Made by a program: the position numbers and the translations under genes | NCBI GenBank assembly: GCA_963787205.1 | Contig: CAWBCD010000028.1 | Span: 1-64,000 of the forward strand | Length of the DNA stretch: 64,000 bases | Direction: 5' to 3' | Source of the DNA: DATFNI01 sp963787205 | GTDB taxonomy: Bacteria; Bacteroidota; Rhodothermia; Balneolales; DATFMH01 | Shown: piece by piece, positions 39,541-48,785 of the stretch | Position numbering within the stretch: the stretch's first letter is position 1 | How the letters are laid out: every line of letters starts with the position of its first letter | The notes under the pieces: generated by a model | What the model saw: the letters and a program-made list of their open reading frames with translations, nothing else | What the model was told of the DNA's origin: nothing | The model's database searches: none

Positions 39541-39760
39541 TTTGAGGCCGTCCAAAAAGCATAAATGATAAAATTTAAGTCTCATTTATTTACGGGTTCT
39601 AATTGTCACGCTGGGAAACAACCCCCTCCCCCCTCCCGAAAGCATTCGGGACAAGCTATTTTTTAAGGGGGAAAAGGACATGTTCCATAATGAAGGTTGA
39701 AAATCCTACTATTTTTAGCCAGTTCAATAAGTATAATGACTTTTCGGACAGCCTTAAAAG
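39541..39760. mobile_element. MITE-like element with IS-type inverted ends
   Basis: The left end reads TTTGAGGCCGTCCAAAAAG (39541-39559). The right end, reverse-complemented, reads CTTTTAAGGCTGTCCGAAAAG (39740-39760). They agree at most positions, and GAGGCTGTCC-AAAAG ends are common on insertion sequences. The 220-bp interior has no gene but carries a CCCGAAAGCATTCGGG hairpin (39622-39671) related to the one at 20181. A non-autonomous IS derivative is the best explanation. No clear target duplication was found. The rest of the 39522-39921 gap is free of genes. Confidence 0.6.
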
Positions 39761-39921
39761 AACAATCTCCTCCCTCGGGGGATGAGATAAAACTTGTGAA
39801 GTTGTTCCCTGATAACTGTTCCCTGTTCCCCGACATTTCTCTTTCTCTTTAGCCGCCAATTGTTGATCTTACCGGGATACAAACGGAAAGACAGATTTAT
39901 TGATTATCAGTATTTATCACT

Positions 39922-41130
39922 ATGGCTCATTTAACTTTCAATCCCGATGACGTCTATCTTTTTGAGTCGATGCTCGGTGAAGACGACCGCATGGTTATGG
40001 AGGCTGCCCGGGAATATGCACAGAGCCGTCTGGAACCGCGTGCTTTAAAGGGCAACCAGGAAGAATTCTTTGACCGCGATATTGCCGTTGAGATGGGGGA
40101 CCTGGGACTTTTGGGAGCAACCGTTGATCCCAAATACGACGGAGGAGGCGCCTCGTACACCGCTTATGGGCTCATTGCCCGGGAGGTGGAACGCGTCGAC
40201 TCGGGATATCGCTCTTTCATGTCCGTACAGTCGTCGCTGGTGATGTGGCCCATTGAGACATATGGCACGGAAGACCAAAAGAAAAAATACCTGCCGAAAC
40301 TGGCTACCGGAGAAATCATCGGTTGTTTTGGTCTGACGGAACCCGATCATGGCTCTGATCCGGGATCTATGGTCACAACGGCACTGAAAGTCGATGGTGG
40401 ATGGATCATGAATGGGGCCAAAATGTGGATAACCAATTCACCTATTGCAGATATTGCCATTGTATGGGCTAAGGCGAAAGAGCATAAGGACGATGATGGG
40501 GTGATTCGCGGCTTTATCCTTGATAAGGATATGAAGGGCTATTCCGCGCCAAAAACGGACAACAAGATGTCGCTTCGGGCTTCCAGTACGGGCGAGATCG
40601 TTATGGAAGATGTCTTTGTGCCGGATGAAAATGCATTCCCGGAGATTCGCGGATTAAAAGGACCCTTCGGTTGTTTGAATAATGCACGTTACGGGATTGC
40701 CTGGGGTGCCGTTGGCGCCGCTGAAAATTGCTACCAGCGTGCCCGCCAGTATGTTCTGGATCGCAAGCAGTTTGGACACCCTCTGGCCGCCAATCAGCTG
40801 ATACAAACCAAACTTGCGGATATGGTAACCGATATCACGGCTATGCAGATGCTTGTCTATCGCCTGGGACAGTTGAAGGATCAGGGAAAAGCCCATCCTG
40901 CAATGATATCACTGGCAAAACGCAGCAACACGATGAAGGCCTTGAACATCGCCCGTGTGTCTCGTGACATGCATGGCGGAAACGGCATAACCGGGGACTA
41001 CCGGGTTATACATCATGTGATGAATCTCGAGTCGGTAGTAACCTACGAAGGGACCTACGACATCCATGGATTGATCCTGGGGCGGGAGGTCACCGGTATT
41101 CAGGCCTTTACGCCACTCGGAAACAACTAA
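39922..41130 (+). CDS. Acyl-CoA dehydrogenase, glutaryl-CoA dehydrogenase type
   Basis: The 402-aa FAD flavoprotein has the glutaryl-CoA dehydrogenase pattern: FGLTEPDHGSDPGSM, WITNSPIADI, the DRKQFGHPLA segment, SRDMHGGNGI and VVTYEGTYDIHGLILGR with the catalytic Glu. The family oxidatively decarboxylates glutaryl-CoA to crotonyl-CoA in lysine or tryptophan breakdown. It stands alone between a MITE-like element and the sulfate-activation genes, with no pathway partner nearby. Family match is good; function in this genome is less certain. Confidence 0.88.
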   Translation: MAHLTFNPDDVYLFESMLGEDDRMVMEAAREYAQSRLEPRALKGNQEEFFDRDIAVEMGDLGLLGATVDPKYDGGGASYTAYGLIAREVERVDSGYRSFMSVQSSLVMWPIETYGTEDQKKKYLPKLATGEIIGCFGLTEPDHGSDPGSMVTTALKVDGGWIMNGAKMWITNSPIADIAIVWAKAKEHKDDDGVIRGFILDKDMKGYSAPKTDNKMSLRASSTGEIVMEDVFVPDENAFPEIRGLKGPFGCLNNARYGIAWGAVGAAENCYQRARQYVLDRKQFGHPLAANQLIQTKLADMVTDITAMQMLVYRLGQLKDQGKAHPAMISLAKRSNTMKALNIARVSRDMHGGNGITGDYRVIHHVMNLESVVTYEGTYDIHGLILGREVTGIQAFTPLGNN

Positions 41131-41477
41131 CAGGGATCAAAACAACTAACAGTTAGCATAAATCAAGTCCCTGTCAATTGTTGGAACACTCTTCCAGGAC
41201 GATCACCAACGGTCAACTGACGACCGACAACTATCAACTATCAACCAGGCTTCCCTTGAATAAAAAAAAACTACTTCGTTCACGAGACGGCTGCCATCGA
41301 TGACAGATGCCGTATCGGGAAGCATCATGCAGAAATGATTTACCGGCAATTCGGAAGCTGAGTAATGTGTGTTTGAGTGCCGTTTCCTGAGGCCGTAACT
41401 TAGGTGTGCTTTATTTATGCTTATCATTTTATAAAAAATGGGTGGAGACCACCTTTACCTAATTGAGAAAAGATATA
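41131..41477. other. Intergenic stretch with short word repeats
   Basis: No gene was seen. The left half carries GACCGACAACTATCAACTATCAACCA, i.e. a 7-bp word (CAACTAT) of the kind repeated at 42269-42301 and 42976. The right half is unremarkable AT-rich DNA before cysQ. Confidence 0.4.
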
Positions 41478-42227
41478 ATGATTTCAGATACCCTATCCTC
41501 CATTATTAATATCAGCCGGGATGCCGGCGACCGGATAATGGAATTTTATGATAAACCCGTTGTGGAGTATAAGGCCGATAATAGTCCGCTTACGCAGGCG
41601 GATTTGGCGGCACATCATCTGATTTGTGATTTTTTGAAAGATAATTATCCTGAGATTCCGGTCATTTCTGAGGAATCAGGTATTCCCGAATATGATACCC
41701 GTAAGGAGTGGGGTCGCTTCTGGCTCGTCGATCCGCTTGACGGAACCAAAGAGTTCATCAACAAGAACGGTGAATTTACCGTCAATGTAGCACTGATTGA
41801 TAAGAATGAACCTGTGCTGGGTGTCGTATATGCCCCCGCCAAAAAGCTTATGTATTATGCTGAAAAGGGTTACGGATCCTGGAAGCAGATTGATGATGGG
41901 GCGCCTGTTAGGATATCGTCGGATAAAGCCGACCCTGAAAAACCGTTGCGGGTTGTATGCAGCCGGTCGCATGTTTCCGATGCGCTGGAGGAGTATCTGA
42001 GCAAGTTCACCGTTGAGAGCCGGATACCATCCGGAAGCTCTCTCAAATTTTGCCTCGTCGCGGATGGCACCGCTGATTTATATCCCCGTTTGGGCCCGAC
42101 AATGGAATGGGATGTAGCGGCTGGCGATTGTGTATACCGGAATTCAGCAGCAAAAGGCCAGCATTCTTCAGAACTGACCTACAACAAACCCTCATTCAAA
42201 AACAACGGATTTGTCATAGGATTTTAG
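41478..42227 (+). CDS. cysQ: 3'(2'),5'-bisphosphate nucleotidase
   Basis: ATG 41478 is chosen because a GAGAAAAG stretch precedes it; the TTG at 41463 only adds five residues. The 249-aa inositol-monophosphatase-fold enzyme has the lithium-sensitive metal motifs ISEESG, DPLDGTKEF and EWDVAAGD. It removes the 3'-phosphate of PAP left after sulfate transfer from PAPS. It heads a same-strand set with cysC and a sulfate-type transporter, so the cell needs PAP clearance, which fits sulfotransferase use of PAPS. Confidence 0.9.
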   Translation: MISDTLSSIINISRDAGDRIMEFYDKPVVEYKADNSPLTQADLAAHHLICDFLKDNYPEIPVISEESGIPEYDTRKEWGRFWLVDPLDGTKEFINKNGEFTVNVALIDKNEPVLGVVYAPAKKLMYYAEKGYGSWKQIDDGAPVRISSDKADPEKPLRVVCSRSHVSDALEEYLSKFTVESRIPSGSSLKFCLVADGTADLYPRLGPTMEWDVAAGDCVYRNSAAKGQHSSELTYNKPSFKNNGFVIGF

Positions 42228-42308
42228 TCAATTGTCAGTAGTTTATGGAAATTACCCTGCATGTGATTACTAACAACCATCAACCATCAACTATCAACCA
42301 AAGCCTTC

Positions 42309-42914
42309 ATGCCAAAACGCCATATTGTCTGGTCCGATGGATACCTGAAAACAGAAGATTATGAAAAAAGGAATGGTCACCGGAGTGGTGTAATCTGGTT
42401 TACCGGGCTCAGCGGATCGGGCAAGTCAACCATAGCCAGGGCGCTGCAGCACGAACTATTCAGCCGTGGTTGTATGGTATATGTGTTGGATGGTGACAAT
42501 GTTCGTCATGGTTTGAACGCGGATTTAGGATTCGATGAAAAAGATCGCAAAGAGAATATACGTCGGATTTCTGAGGTAGCCGGGTTGTTTCAATCAGCAG
42601 GATTTATCGTATTGACGGCATTCATATCTCCATTCCGTGCGGACCGCAACCGGGCCAGAAAAATCATCGAACCCGCCCCATTTGTGGAAGTCTTCGTCGA
42701 CACGGATATTGAGGTTTGCCAGACACGTGACCCGAAAGGCCTGTATAAAAAAGCGTTGAATGGAGAAATAAAGGATTTCACTGGCATCTCGTCGCCCTAC
42801 GAGGCACCGGAAAATCCGGAGATCGTGCTGCCAACTACAGAACAATCTGTCGAACAGTCGGTTGAACAGATCATCGACTGGATGGAAAAGCAGAACTGGT
42901 TCAAGGGACAGTAG
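42309..42914 (+). CDS. cysC: Adenylylsulfate (APS) kinase
   Basis: The 201-aa kinase has the P-loop GLSGSGKST at about residue 35, the LDGDNVRHGLN substrate motif, the AFISPFRADR segment and FVDTDIEVCQTRDPKGLYKKA lid. It phosphorylates APS to PAPS using ATP. The partner ATP sulfurylase genes cysD and cysN lie 6 kb downstream. No PAPS reductase gene is present in the window. Confidence 0.95.
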   Translation: MPKRHIVWSDGYLKTEDYEKRNGHRSGVIWFTGLSGSGKSTIARALQHELFSRGCMVYVLDGDNVRHGLNADLGFDEKDRKENIRRISEVAGLFQSAGFIVLTAFISPFRADRNRARKIIEPAPFVEVFVDTDIEVCQTRDPKGLYKKALNGEIKDFTGISSPYEAPENPEIVLPTTEQSVEQSVEQIIDWMEKQNWFKGQ

Positions 42915-43001
42915 TGAGTAATGAGATTTAAGTATTGAGACAAAAGGACTAGTGCCAGAGAGGAACCCTATTATCTATCAACCAACAACTAACAACCTCC
43001 A

Positions 43002-44771
43002 ATGACCCTCTGGATAACCATCGTTCTTTTGATCGTAATGACGGTACTCCTGATAAAGGAAGTGGCCGACATGTCTATGATCATTTTTGGGACCCTGGTT
43101 GTCTTTTTGATCCTTGGTATTGTCAATCCAACCGACGCATTCTCCGGGTTTTCGAACCAGGGCACGTTAACCATCGGTTTCCTGTATATCGTAGCCTATG
43201 CCATACAGTCTACGGGTATTTTAAACCGGATCGGTGCCCAACTGCTGGGCAGCCCCCAAGAACCTCACTACAAACGGTTGTTACGTCTGCTGTATCCTGT
43301 AGCCACAGCCTCCACGGTAACCAACAACACGCCGATTGTGGCGATGATGATCCCGATGGTCAAGCGCTGGTGTCAGCGTCACCAGGTAGCTCCATCGAAA
43401 ATCCTGCTAATGGTTTCTTATGCCACCATTTTGGGAGGCATGTGTACGCTTATTGGTACGAGTACAAACCTGGTGGTACACGGGATGCTGCTGAGCAACG
43501 GATTTCCCGGCTTTAGTTTCTTTGGGCTCGGATACGTGGGACTCCCGCTGATGATTGTCGGAGTGCTCCTGTGTTCCCTAATTTTGTATCGGCTGTTGCC
43601 CGATCGCAAGGAAGCGATCATCACGCTCGGAGAAAGCACAAGAGAATTTGTCGTCGCTCTTAAAGTTTCCAACGCATATCCTCATATTAATCAAAGTGTG
43701 GAAGTTGCTGGTCTTCGTCATCTCAACGGATTATTCCTTTTTCAGATAGAACGGAACGGTTCTGTGGTGGCACCCGTGACCCCTGATGAAAAAATTCAGT
43801 TGAAGGACCGTCTCTTCTTTACAGGAGTGCCGGGCACGATCGTCGACCTGCAAAAAGAACCGGGACTCGAGGTGATTAAGGATGTTGAATTTGATATAAA
43901 AAACTATGACTCCAACAAGTACCAGACATTTGAAGTTGTCATATCCAGCAGTTCACCCCTTGTGGGAGAGAAAGTAAGGGGGAGCAACTTCCGGCAGGAG
44001 TACGATGCCGTGATACTGGGCATACACCGGAACGGGCACCGGATCAACAAAAAAATAGGTGATATCATCCTGCAGGAAGGAGACACACTCCTTATTCTGG
44101 CACCTAAGTCATTTCATCACCGCTGGTATCATTCCAACGACTTTCTGCTGGTCTCAAACAGTGAACAGCTTCCATCACGGGAAAAAATTCATACAAATAT
44201 CATATTCGGAGTATTCCTGTTGATGATTATTGCTGTTGTCAGTGGCCTGATGCCGATGATTGTCGCTGCTACTACAGCTGTGATGATTTTGCTCATTACC
44301 AAAAGCGTATCTGCCCAGGAAGCTGTTCGCGCGATAAACTGGAAGGTCTTGATTGTCATCGCTGCATCGCTCGGGATTGGTAGAGCCGTTCAAAATGCCG
44401 GCCTGGCCCAGGTCATAGCCCAGGGATTGCAGGTGATCGTGGGGCACGAAGGGCCATTCCTGCTAATCGCCGTTGTCATGCTGACAACCATGATCTATAG
44501 CATGATGATAACTAATATTGCCGCGGCAGCCATTCTGTTTCCTGTTGCTCTCGTTTTATCTGGCGGGAATATTCATCTGCTCATGCCACTGGCCTATGCC
44601 GTGACCATCGGGGCAACTGCTTCATTTATGTCGCCCATCAGTTATCAGACAAACCTGATGGTGTACGGACCCGGGGGGTATCGATATTCGGATTATGTTC
44701 TCGTAGGATTGCCCATCAGCCTGCTCGTCTGGCTTGGTGGTTCCTATCTCATCTATCTTAAATTCTTCTGA
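43002..44771 (+). CDS. SLC13/DASS-type anion (sulfate) transporter with TrkA-C domains
   Basis: The 589-aa membrane protein has helices in two halves and a cytoplasmic middle part (about residues 205-380) with two TrkA-C/RCK_C domains. Signatures include TNNTPIVAMMIPMV, IGTSTNLVVHGM and, in the second half, TNIAAAAILFPVAL and FMSPISYQTNLMVYGPGGY. Such proteins often lie in sulfate-assimilation clusters and import sulfate with sodium. Location between cysC and cysD supports sulfate over dicarboxylates. It ends 168 bp before the converging lipoprotein gene. Confidence 0.88.
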   Translation: MTLWITIVLLIVMTVLLIKEVADMSMIIFGTLVVFLILGIVNPTDAFSGFSNQGTLTIGFLYIVAYAIQSTGILNRIGAQLLGSPQEPHYKRLLRLLYPVATASTVTNNTPIVAMMIPMVKRWCQRHQVAPSKILLMVSYATILGGMCTLIGTSTNLVVHGMLLSNGFPGFSFFGLGYVGLPLMIVGVLLCSLILYRLLPDRKEAIITLGESTREFVVALKVSNAYPHINQSVEVAGLRHLNGLFLFQIERNGSVVAPVTPDEKIQLKDRLFFTGVPGTIVDLQKEPGLEVIKDVEFDIKNYDSNKYQTFEVVISSSSPLVGEKVRGSNFRQEYDAVILGIHRNGHRINKKIGDIILQEGDTLLILAPKSFHHRWYHSNDFLLVSNSEQLPSREKIHTNIIFGVFLLMIIAVVSGLMPMIVAATTAVMILLITKSVSAQEAVRAINWKVLIVIAASLGIGRAVQNAGLAQVIAQGLQVIVGHEGPFLLIAVVMLTTMIYSMMITNIAAAAILFPVALVLSGGNIHLLMPLAYAVTIGATASFMSPISYQTNLMVYGPGGYRYSDYVLVGLPISLLVWLGGSYLIYLKFF

Positions 44772-44799
44772 TGAAGAGGGTATGTAAACGGGAGATTTT

Positions 44800-44911
44800 G
44801 AATTCTCATTATGTTGCAAAGTTGCGACACAAGAGGTAGTTGTGGTACTGATTTCGTAAATATTAATAATCATGGGTAACGGTCGAGCTTATTCAGGGAT
44901 TGACAAAAAAC
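44800..44911 (+). repeat. Diverged 110-bp noncoding repeat, copy A
   Basis: The stretch from AATTCTCATTATGTTG to GACAAAAAAC aligns by eye over its whole length with 48511-48622 (shared TACTGATT, TTAATAATCA and GGTCGA blocks). Both copies face the same way and flank the lipoprotein gene. No coding potential is visible. Confidence 0.5.
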
Positions 44912-44938
44912 GGCAACAAATGAATTTAGCAATCCTTT

Positions 44939-47827
44939 TCACTCCACGCTTCCGGTTATCACATCGTCAATAGCTTCCTTGTTTTGGAAATACAGATGGA
45001 GTCTGTTCAGGTTATCCTGAGAATAACTGGATGTGTAGACGGCAATATCATTGACAAGTATACAGAACTGTTTGCTGCTAGTATCAACGAACAATCCGAT
45101 TTTAAAGACATTATTTGTGTAATCACCATATAAAAACGATGGATTCAAAGTGCCCTTGGGAGCATCCTTATATCCAATGGTAACTTTCCCGGTATGATCC
45201 ACAACCAGCCAAACGGCAGGTCTCGATCCTTCTTTATTACCATTATCGAATGACAACTCAAATTGAGTTCCCGTTGTGAAAGGTTTTACTTTCACTGTTG
45301 CTGTATAACGGCTTTGCGACGGAACCATCGAAGAGGAATAGAGGTCACCTGATTTATCATCTGTATGCAGCAGTGATTTTTTGCCATCTATCACATACCG
45401 GGAATCAGATGTCAGGTTAAAGCCGGTTAACTTGCGTTCGGTTGATGACCACCTGGATAAATCCAGTCCGTGGCCCTCGAAATTATCTGAATGTATAGGT
45501 TGATAGATAAAGGCGGAATCTGTTGCGGTACTTTTATCACCTTCAGCCTGAATGAGGTTAACCGAGGTCACCTGGTATGAATAGATGCCCGGCTGTAACC
45601 CATTTCCCGTATAGCTGGTGGCATTGACATCGATTGGTTTCCCATTTACGGGATCAGATTGATTTATGATATTATAAACGTTGTATCCCTTCAGATTTTC
45701 ATTCTTGACCTGATCCCAGCTTACCTTTATATCCGAATCGCTTGTTTTTTCTATTGCGGGGTTTTGGGGTGGCGCAATGAGAGACATCTTCATCACGATA
45801 TCGTATTGCAGTTCCGCCGACGTCAGGGAGATGGCTTTTTGGTACTCATCGTATCCGTCTTTTGTTACCTTGATGTTGTACTGCCCCTGTGGTACCGACT
45901 GGAACTGGTAATTTCCGCTGTTATCCGTTTTTATCTGGTTCCCAGCCAGTGTCACTAATGCCCCATTTACGGGATTACCAATATTATTCGAAACAGTTCC
46001 CCGAACATTGGTATACTGCTGTTTTGGTGTCATGACGATATCAAGTTTGTTAGCCCCTTTTTTGATATCAATGGACTTGCTGAAATTGTTGTAGTTGTCA
46101 TTCTTTGCAGTCACATTGTACGAGCCAACCATGACGCTGTCTATAGAGTAGTTGCCATTTTGATCCGTTGTTGATTTTTCCCCGTTTAACTCGACAATTA
46201 CACCTGGTATTTTGGTTCCCGATCCGTCTTCAGTAACGGTACCAGATAAACTTCCAATTCCGGTAATTTCAACATTGAAGCTATTCTGCCCCCTGCTGAT
46301 CGTAACCGACTGTGTTACCTCCTTGTAACCTGGGGCATTGACTAATACAGTATAAGTTCCGGTATTGAGGTCTTTAAACATGTAACTCCCGTCCTGCCCG
46401 GTCGTGTCCTTCTGGTTGTCGATGGAAACAATGGCCTTTGATACGGGATTACTGGTTTGTGAATCGTGGATAACACCGGACAAGGATCCGGTATTAGCTA
46501 CTTTTTTAGTTAACTGTATATCCAGGACATTGTTTCCTGATTTAATGGTGATGCTGCGGCTGTAGCCGGTATACCCGGCTGCCCCGGCAGAGAAGGTAAA
46601 ATTCCCGGGTGGCAGATTATTGAAATGGTAACTCCCGTCCTGCCCGGTCGTATCCTTCTGGTTGTCGATGGAAACAATGGCCTTTGATACGGGATTACTG
46701 GTTTGTGAATCGTGGATAACACCGGACAAGGATCCGGTATTAGCTACTTTTTTAGTTAACTGTATATCCAGGACATTGTTTCCTGATTTAATGGTGATGC
46801 TGCGGCTGTAGCCGGTATACCCGGCTGCCCCGGCAGAGAAGGTAAAATTCCCGGGTGGCAGATTATTGAAATGGTAACTCCCGTCCTGCCCGGTCGTATC
46901 CTTCTGGTTGTCGATGGAAACAATGGCCTTTGATACGGGATTACTGGTTTGTGAATCGTGGATAACACCGGACAAGGATCCGGTATTAGCTACTTTTTTA
47001 GTTAACTGTATATCCAGGACATTGTTTCCTGATTTAATGGTGATGCTGCGGCTGTAGCTGGTATACCCGGCTGCCCCGGCAGAGAAGGTAAAATTCCCGG
47101 GTGGCAGATTATTGAAATGGTAACTCCCGTCCTGCCCGGTCGTATCCTTCTGGTTGTCGATGGAAACAATGGCCTTTGATACGGGATTACTGGTTTGTGA
47201 ATCGTGGATAACACCGGACAAGGATCCGGTATTAGCTACTTTTTTAGTTAACTGTATATCCAGGACATTGTTTCCTGATTTAATGGTGATGCTGCGGCTG
47301 TAGCTGGTATACCCGGCTGCCCCGGCAGAGAAGGTAAAATTCCCGGGTGGCAGATTATTGAAATGGTAACTCCCGTCCTGCCCGGTCGTGTCCTTCTGGT
47401 TGTCGATGGTTAAAATAACTCCTGGAACAGGATCATTTGTCGCACTTGCAGTTACTTTGCCTGAAAGGCTCGTTGTATCACTAACTGATGCGATATCCTT
47501 TTCCAACTCAACTTTCAAATAGTTATACCCGTTGCTAATCTTGACCGAGTCATTGCTGCTTTTGTAGTCTGCTACACTGATACTCATTAAAAATGTACCA
47601 GCTTCGATTTTCGGAAAAGAATATTTTCCATCTGTACCGGTCGTATCTGTCTGGTTGTCGATGGATACCACTGCTCCACCTATTGGATTAGTGGTTCCTG
47701 ATTCGATAACAATACCTTCAAGTTCAGGAGATGGATAGGAACTAACAGTATCCTTACACGAAGTAACTGAGACAAGTATAAATGCGGCGAATAAAATCCC
47801 GCGGTATTTCAATAACTCTCTTCTCAT
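44939..47827 (-). CDS. Repeat-rich surface lipoprotein with CarboxypepD_reg domains
   Basis: The 962-aa protein starts with a lipoprotein signal (lipobox near VTSC, Cys about 24). It has about eight carboxypeptidase-regulatory-like/CnaB beta-sandwich domains of about 80 aa each (VSIDNQ, DTTGQDGSYHF, PPGNFTFSAGAAGY), then a fibronectin-III-like domain (about 690-770) and a concanavalin/LamG-like end (DNFEGHGLDLSRW). Domains 3 to 6 are nearly identical, encoded by 246-bp tandem units. Such proteins are anchored in the outer membrane and may bind glycans or neighbours. It is on the minus strand inside the sulfate cluster, with no shared pathway evident. The array may change in copy number. Confidence 0.85.
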   Translation of the reverse strand: MRRELLKYRGILFAAFILVSVTSCKDTVSSYPSPELEGIVIESGTTNPIGGAVVSIDNQTDTTGTDGKYSFPKIEAGTFLMSISVADYKSSNDSVKISNGYNYLKVELEKDIASVSDTTSLSGKVTASATNDPVPGVILTIDNQKDTTGQDGSYHFNNLPPGNFTFSAGAAGYTSYSRSITIKSGNNVLDIQLTKKVANTGSLSGVIHDSQTSNPVSKAIVSIDNQKDTTGQDGSYHFNNLPPGNFTFSAGAAGYTSYSRSITIKSGNNVLDIQLTKKVANTGSLSGVIHDSQTSNPVSKAIVSIDNQKDTTGQDGSYHFNNLPPGNFTFSAGAAGYTGYSRSITIKSGNNVLDIQLTKKVANTGSLSGVIHDSQTSNPVSKAIVSIDNQKDTTGQDGSYHFNNLPPGNFTFSAGAAGYTGYSRSITIKSGNNVLDIQLTKKVANTGSLSGVIHDSQTSNPVSKAIVSIDNQKDTTGQDGSYMFKDLNTGTYTVLVNAPGYKEVTQSVTISRGQNSFNVEITGIGSLSGTVTEDGSGTKIPGVIVELNGEKSTTDQNGNYSIDSVMVGSYNVTAKNDNYNNFSKSIDIKKGANKLDIVMTPKQQYTNVRGTVSNNIGNPVNGALVTLAGNQIKTDNSGNYQFQSVPQGQYNIKVTKDGYDEYQKAISLTSAELQYDIVMKMSLIAPPQNPAIEKTSDSDIKVSWDQVKNENLKGYNVYNIINQSDPVNGKPIDVNATSYTGNGLQPGIYSYQVTSVNLIQAEGDKSTATDSAFIYQPIHSDNFEGHGLDLSRWSSTERKLTGFNLTSDSRYVIDGKKSLLHTDDKSGDLYSSSMVPSQSRYTATVKVKPFTTGTQFELSFDNGNKEGSRPAVWLVVDHTGKVTIGYKDAPKGTLNPSFLYGDYTNNVFKIGLFVDTSSKQFCILVNDIAVYTSSYSQDNLNRLHLYFQNKEAIDDVITGSVE
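46381..47364 (-). repeat. Four 246-bp in-frame tandem repeats
   Basis: Units begin at about 46381, 46627, 46873 and 47119, with a partial unit after 47365. They are nearly identical: the visible differences are single bases, such as CCGGTATAC in two units and CTGGTATAC in the other two. 246 is a multiple of three (82 codons), so gain or loss of a unit keeps the lipoprotein in frame. Confidence 0.92.
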
Positions 47828-47967
47828 GTTGCATCAATCGGTTTTAGCAGATCACGGAAACTGCAACGTACAAAGGCAAGACATTTTAAAACGTACGTAA
47901 GAATATACGAGTATATATAGGCGTTAAACGTTAATATTTATTTACGATTTTAATTCCAACCACATAA

Positions 47968-48052
47968 CTATTGGTGGATAGGCAGGTGAATTTTCTCAGG
48001 CAGTTGATTTATGCGCCACCCAGGGGAAAGAGCCCGGAGTCCGGGAAGAAGA
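47968..48052 (+). ncRNA. Candidate structured RNA, weak cobalamin-like boxes
   Basis: This stretch has AGGTGAATTTTC, then GCGCCACC, a tight hairpin CCCGGAGTCCGGG and GGGAAG. The order GGTGAA, GCCAC, GGGAAG recalls cobalamin riboswitches, but the strongly conserved core and a complete P1 are not evident. The nearest plus-strand gene is 730 bp away, beyond an inserted MITE-like element. It is recorded as a candidate only. The wider gap 47828-48785 has no gene. Confidence 0.2.
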
Positions 48053-48054
48053 TA

Positions 48055-48287
48055 ATAACTCATTATGACTATCCGGAATCAAACCAATAAGTGCCTGGAA
48101 ATCGCACACGGGTAATAGAAACCACTGGGGGACACGGAGAATTACGCAGAGAACACAGCGATTTCAGCCTTATTTCTCTGTGAACATCGTGCCTGCCTTG
48201 TTATCCCTGTGATTTCCAGAGAATCCCGACTGTAAAACCTCTGGTATGCAGTTGCTGTAGTATTTACGGATAGTCATATAACTCATT
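48055..48287. mobile_element. MITE-like element with 10-bp target duplication
   Basis: A 213-bp body (48065-48277) has inverted ends ATGACTATCCGGAA and, on the other side reverse-complemented, ATGACTATCCGTAA (13 of 14 match). It is flanked on both sides by the direct repeat ATAACTCATT (48055-48064 and 48278-48287). The interior is itself an imperfect hairpin: CTGGAAATC near 48095 pairs with GATTTCCAG near 48211, and CAGAGAA near 48148 pairs with TTCTCTG near 48174. No ORF is present. These are the features of a miniature inverted-repeat transposable element. Confidence 0.78.
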
Positions 48288-48510
48288 AAACATACAACTT
48301 TCCCGATGATCGGGTGTCGCAAAAAAATGAAGTAGGATGATCACGTTACCTAACGAATAATTTGTCAGGGTCATTATATTCTATAACACAATAAGATATT
48401 TTGCTTTTGGGTTTTGAGTCTAACTTCATCAAGGATACGGTGTGCATGTTTTTTGGGGTGAAAACATCCTTCAGTAGGAATCCCTTTGGGGCATTGGTGG
48501 AATTTTTTTT

Positions 48511-48622
48511 AAAATTCTCATCATCTTGGAAACTTACGATATTTGGGTGGTTGTGATACTGATTCCGGAAACCTTAATAATCACCAATAATGGTCGAAAT
48601 TATTTAGATGTCGACAAATAAC
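48511..48622 (+). repeat. Diverged 110-bp noncoding repeat, copy B
   Basis: This is the partner of 44800-44911, from AAAATTCTCATCATC to GACAAATAAC, with shared GATACTGATT, TTAATAATCA and GGTCGA blocks. It lies about 165 bp upstream of cysD, while copy A is downstream of the transporter gene. Confidence 0.5.
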
Positions 48623-48785
48623 TAACAAGCAACTACTAACTTGCGCTATACCTTTACCAGCTTGCTCCTCCTCACCCGGCAATTTTGAATATAAACTCTT
48701 AATTTTGAGCCGATTTTCAGGTATTTAAATTTCGTACCTTAATAATTTGTGAGCGCAGTAGTAAAAAAAGAACAATAAATCATTC

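Noticed and set aside
46510..47214. Three identical 70-codon frames inside the lipoprotein repeats
   Set aside because: They are shadow frames produced by the 246-bp repeat units and not separate genes.
47972..48075. A P1 stem pairing GGATAG with CTATCC around the candidate structured RNA
   Set aside because: The CTATCC half belongs to the inverted end of the MITE-like element, so the pairing is probably accidental.
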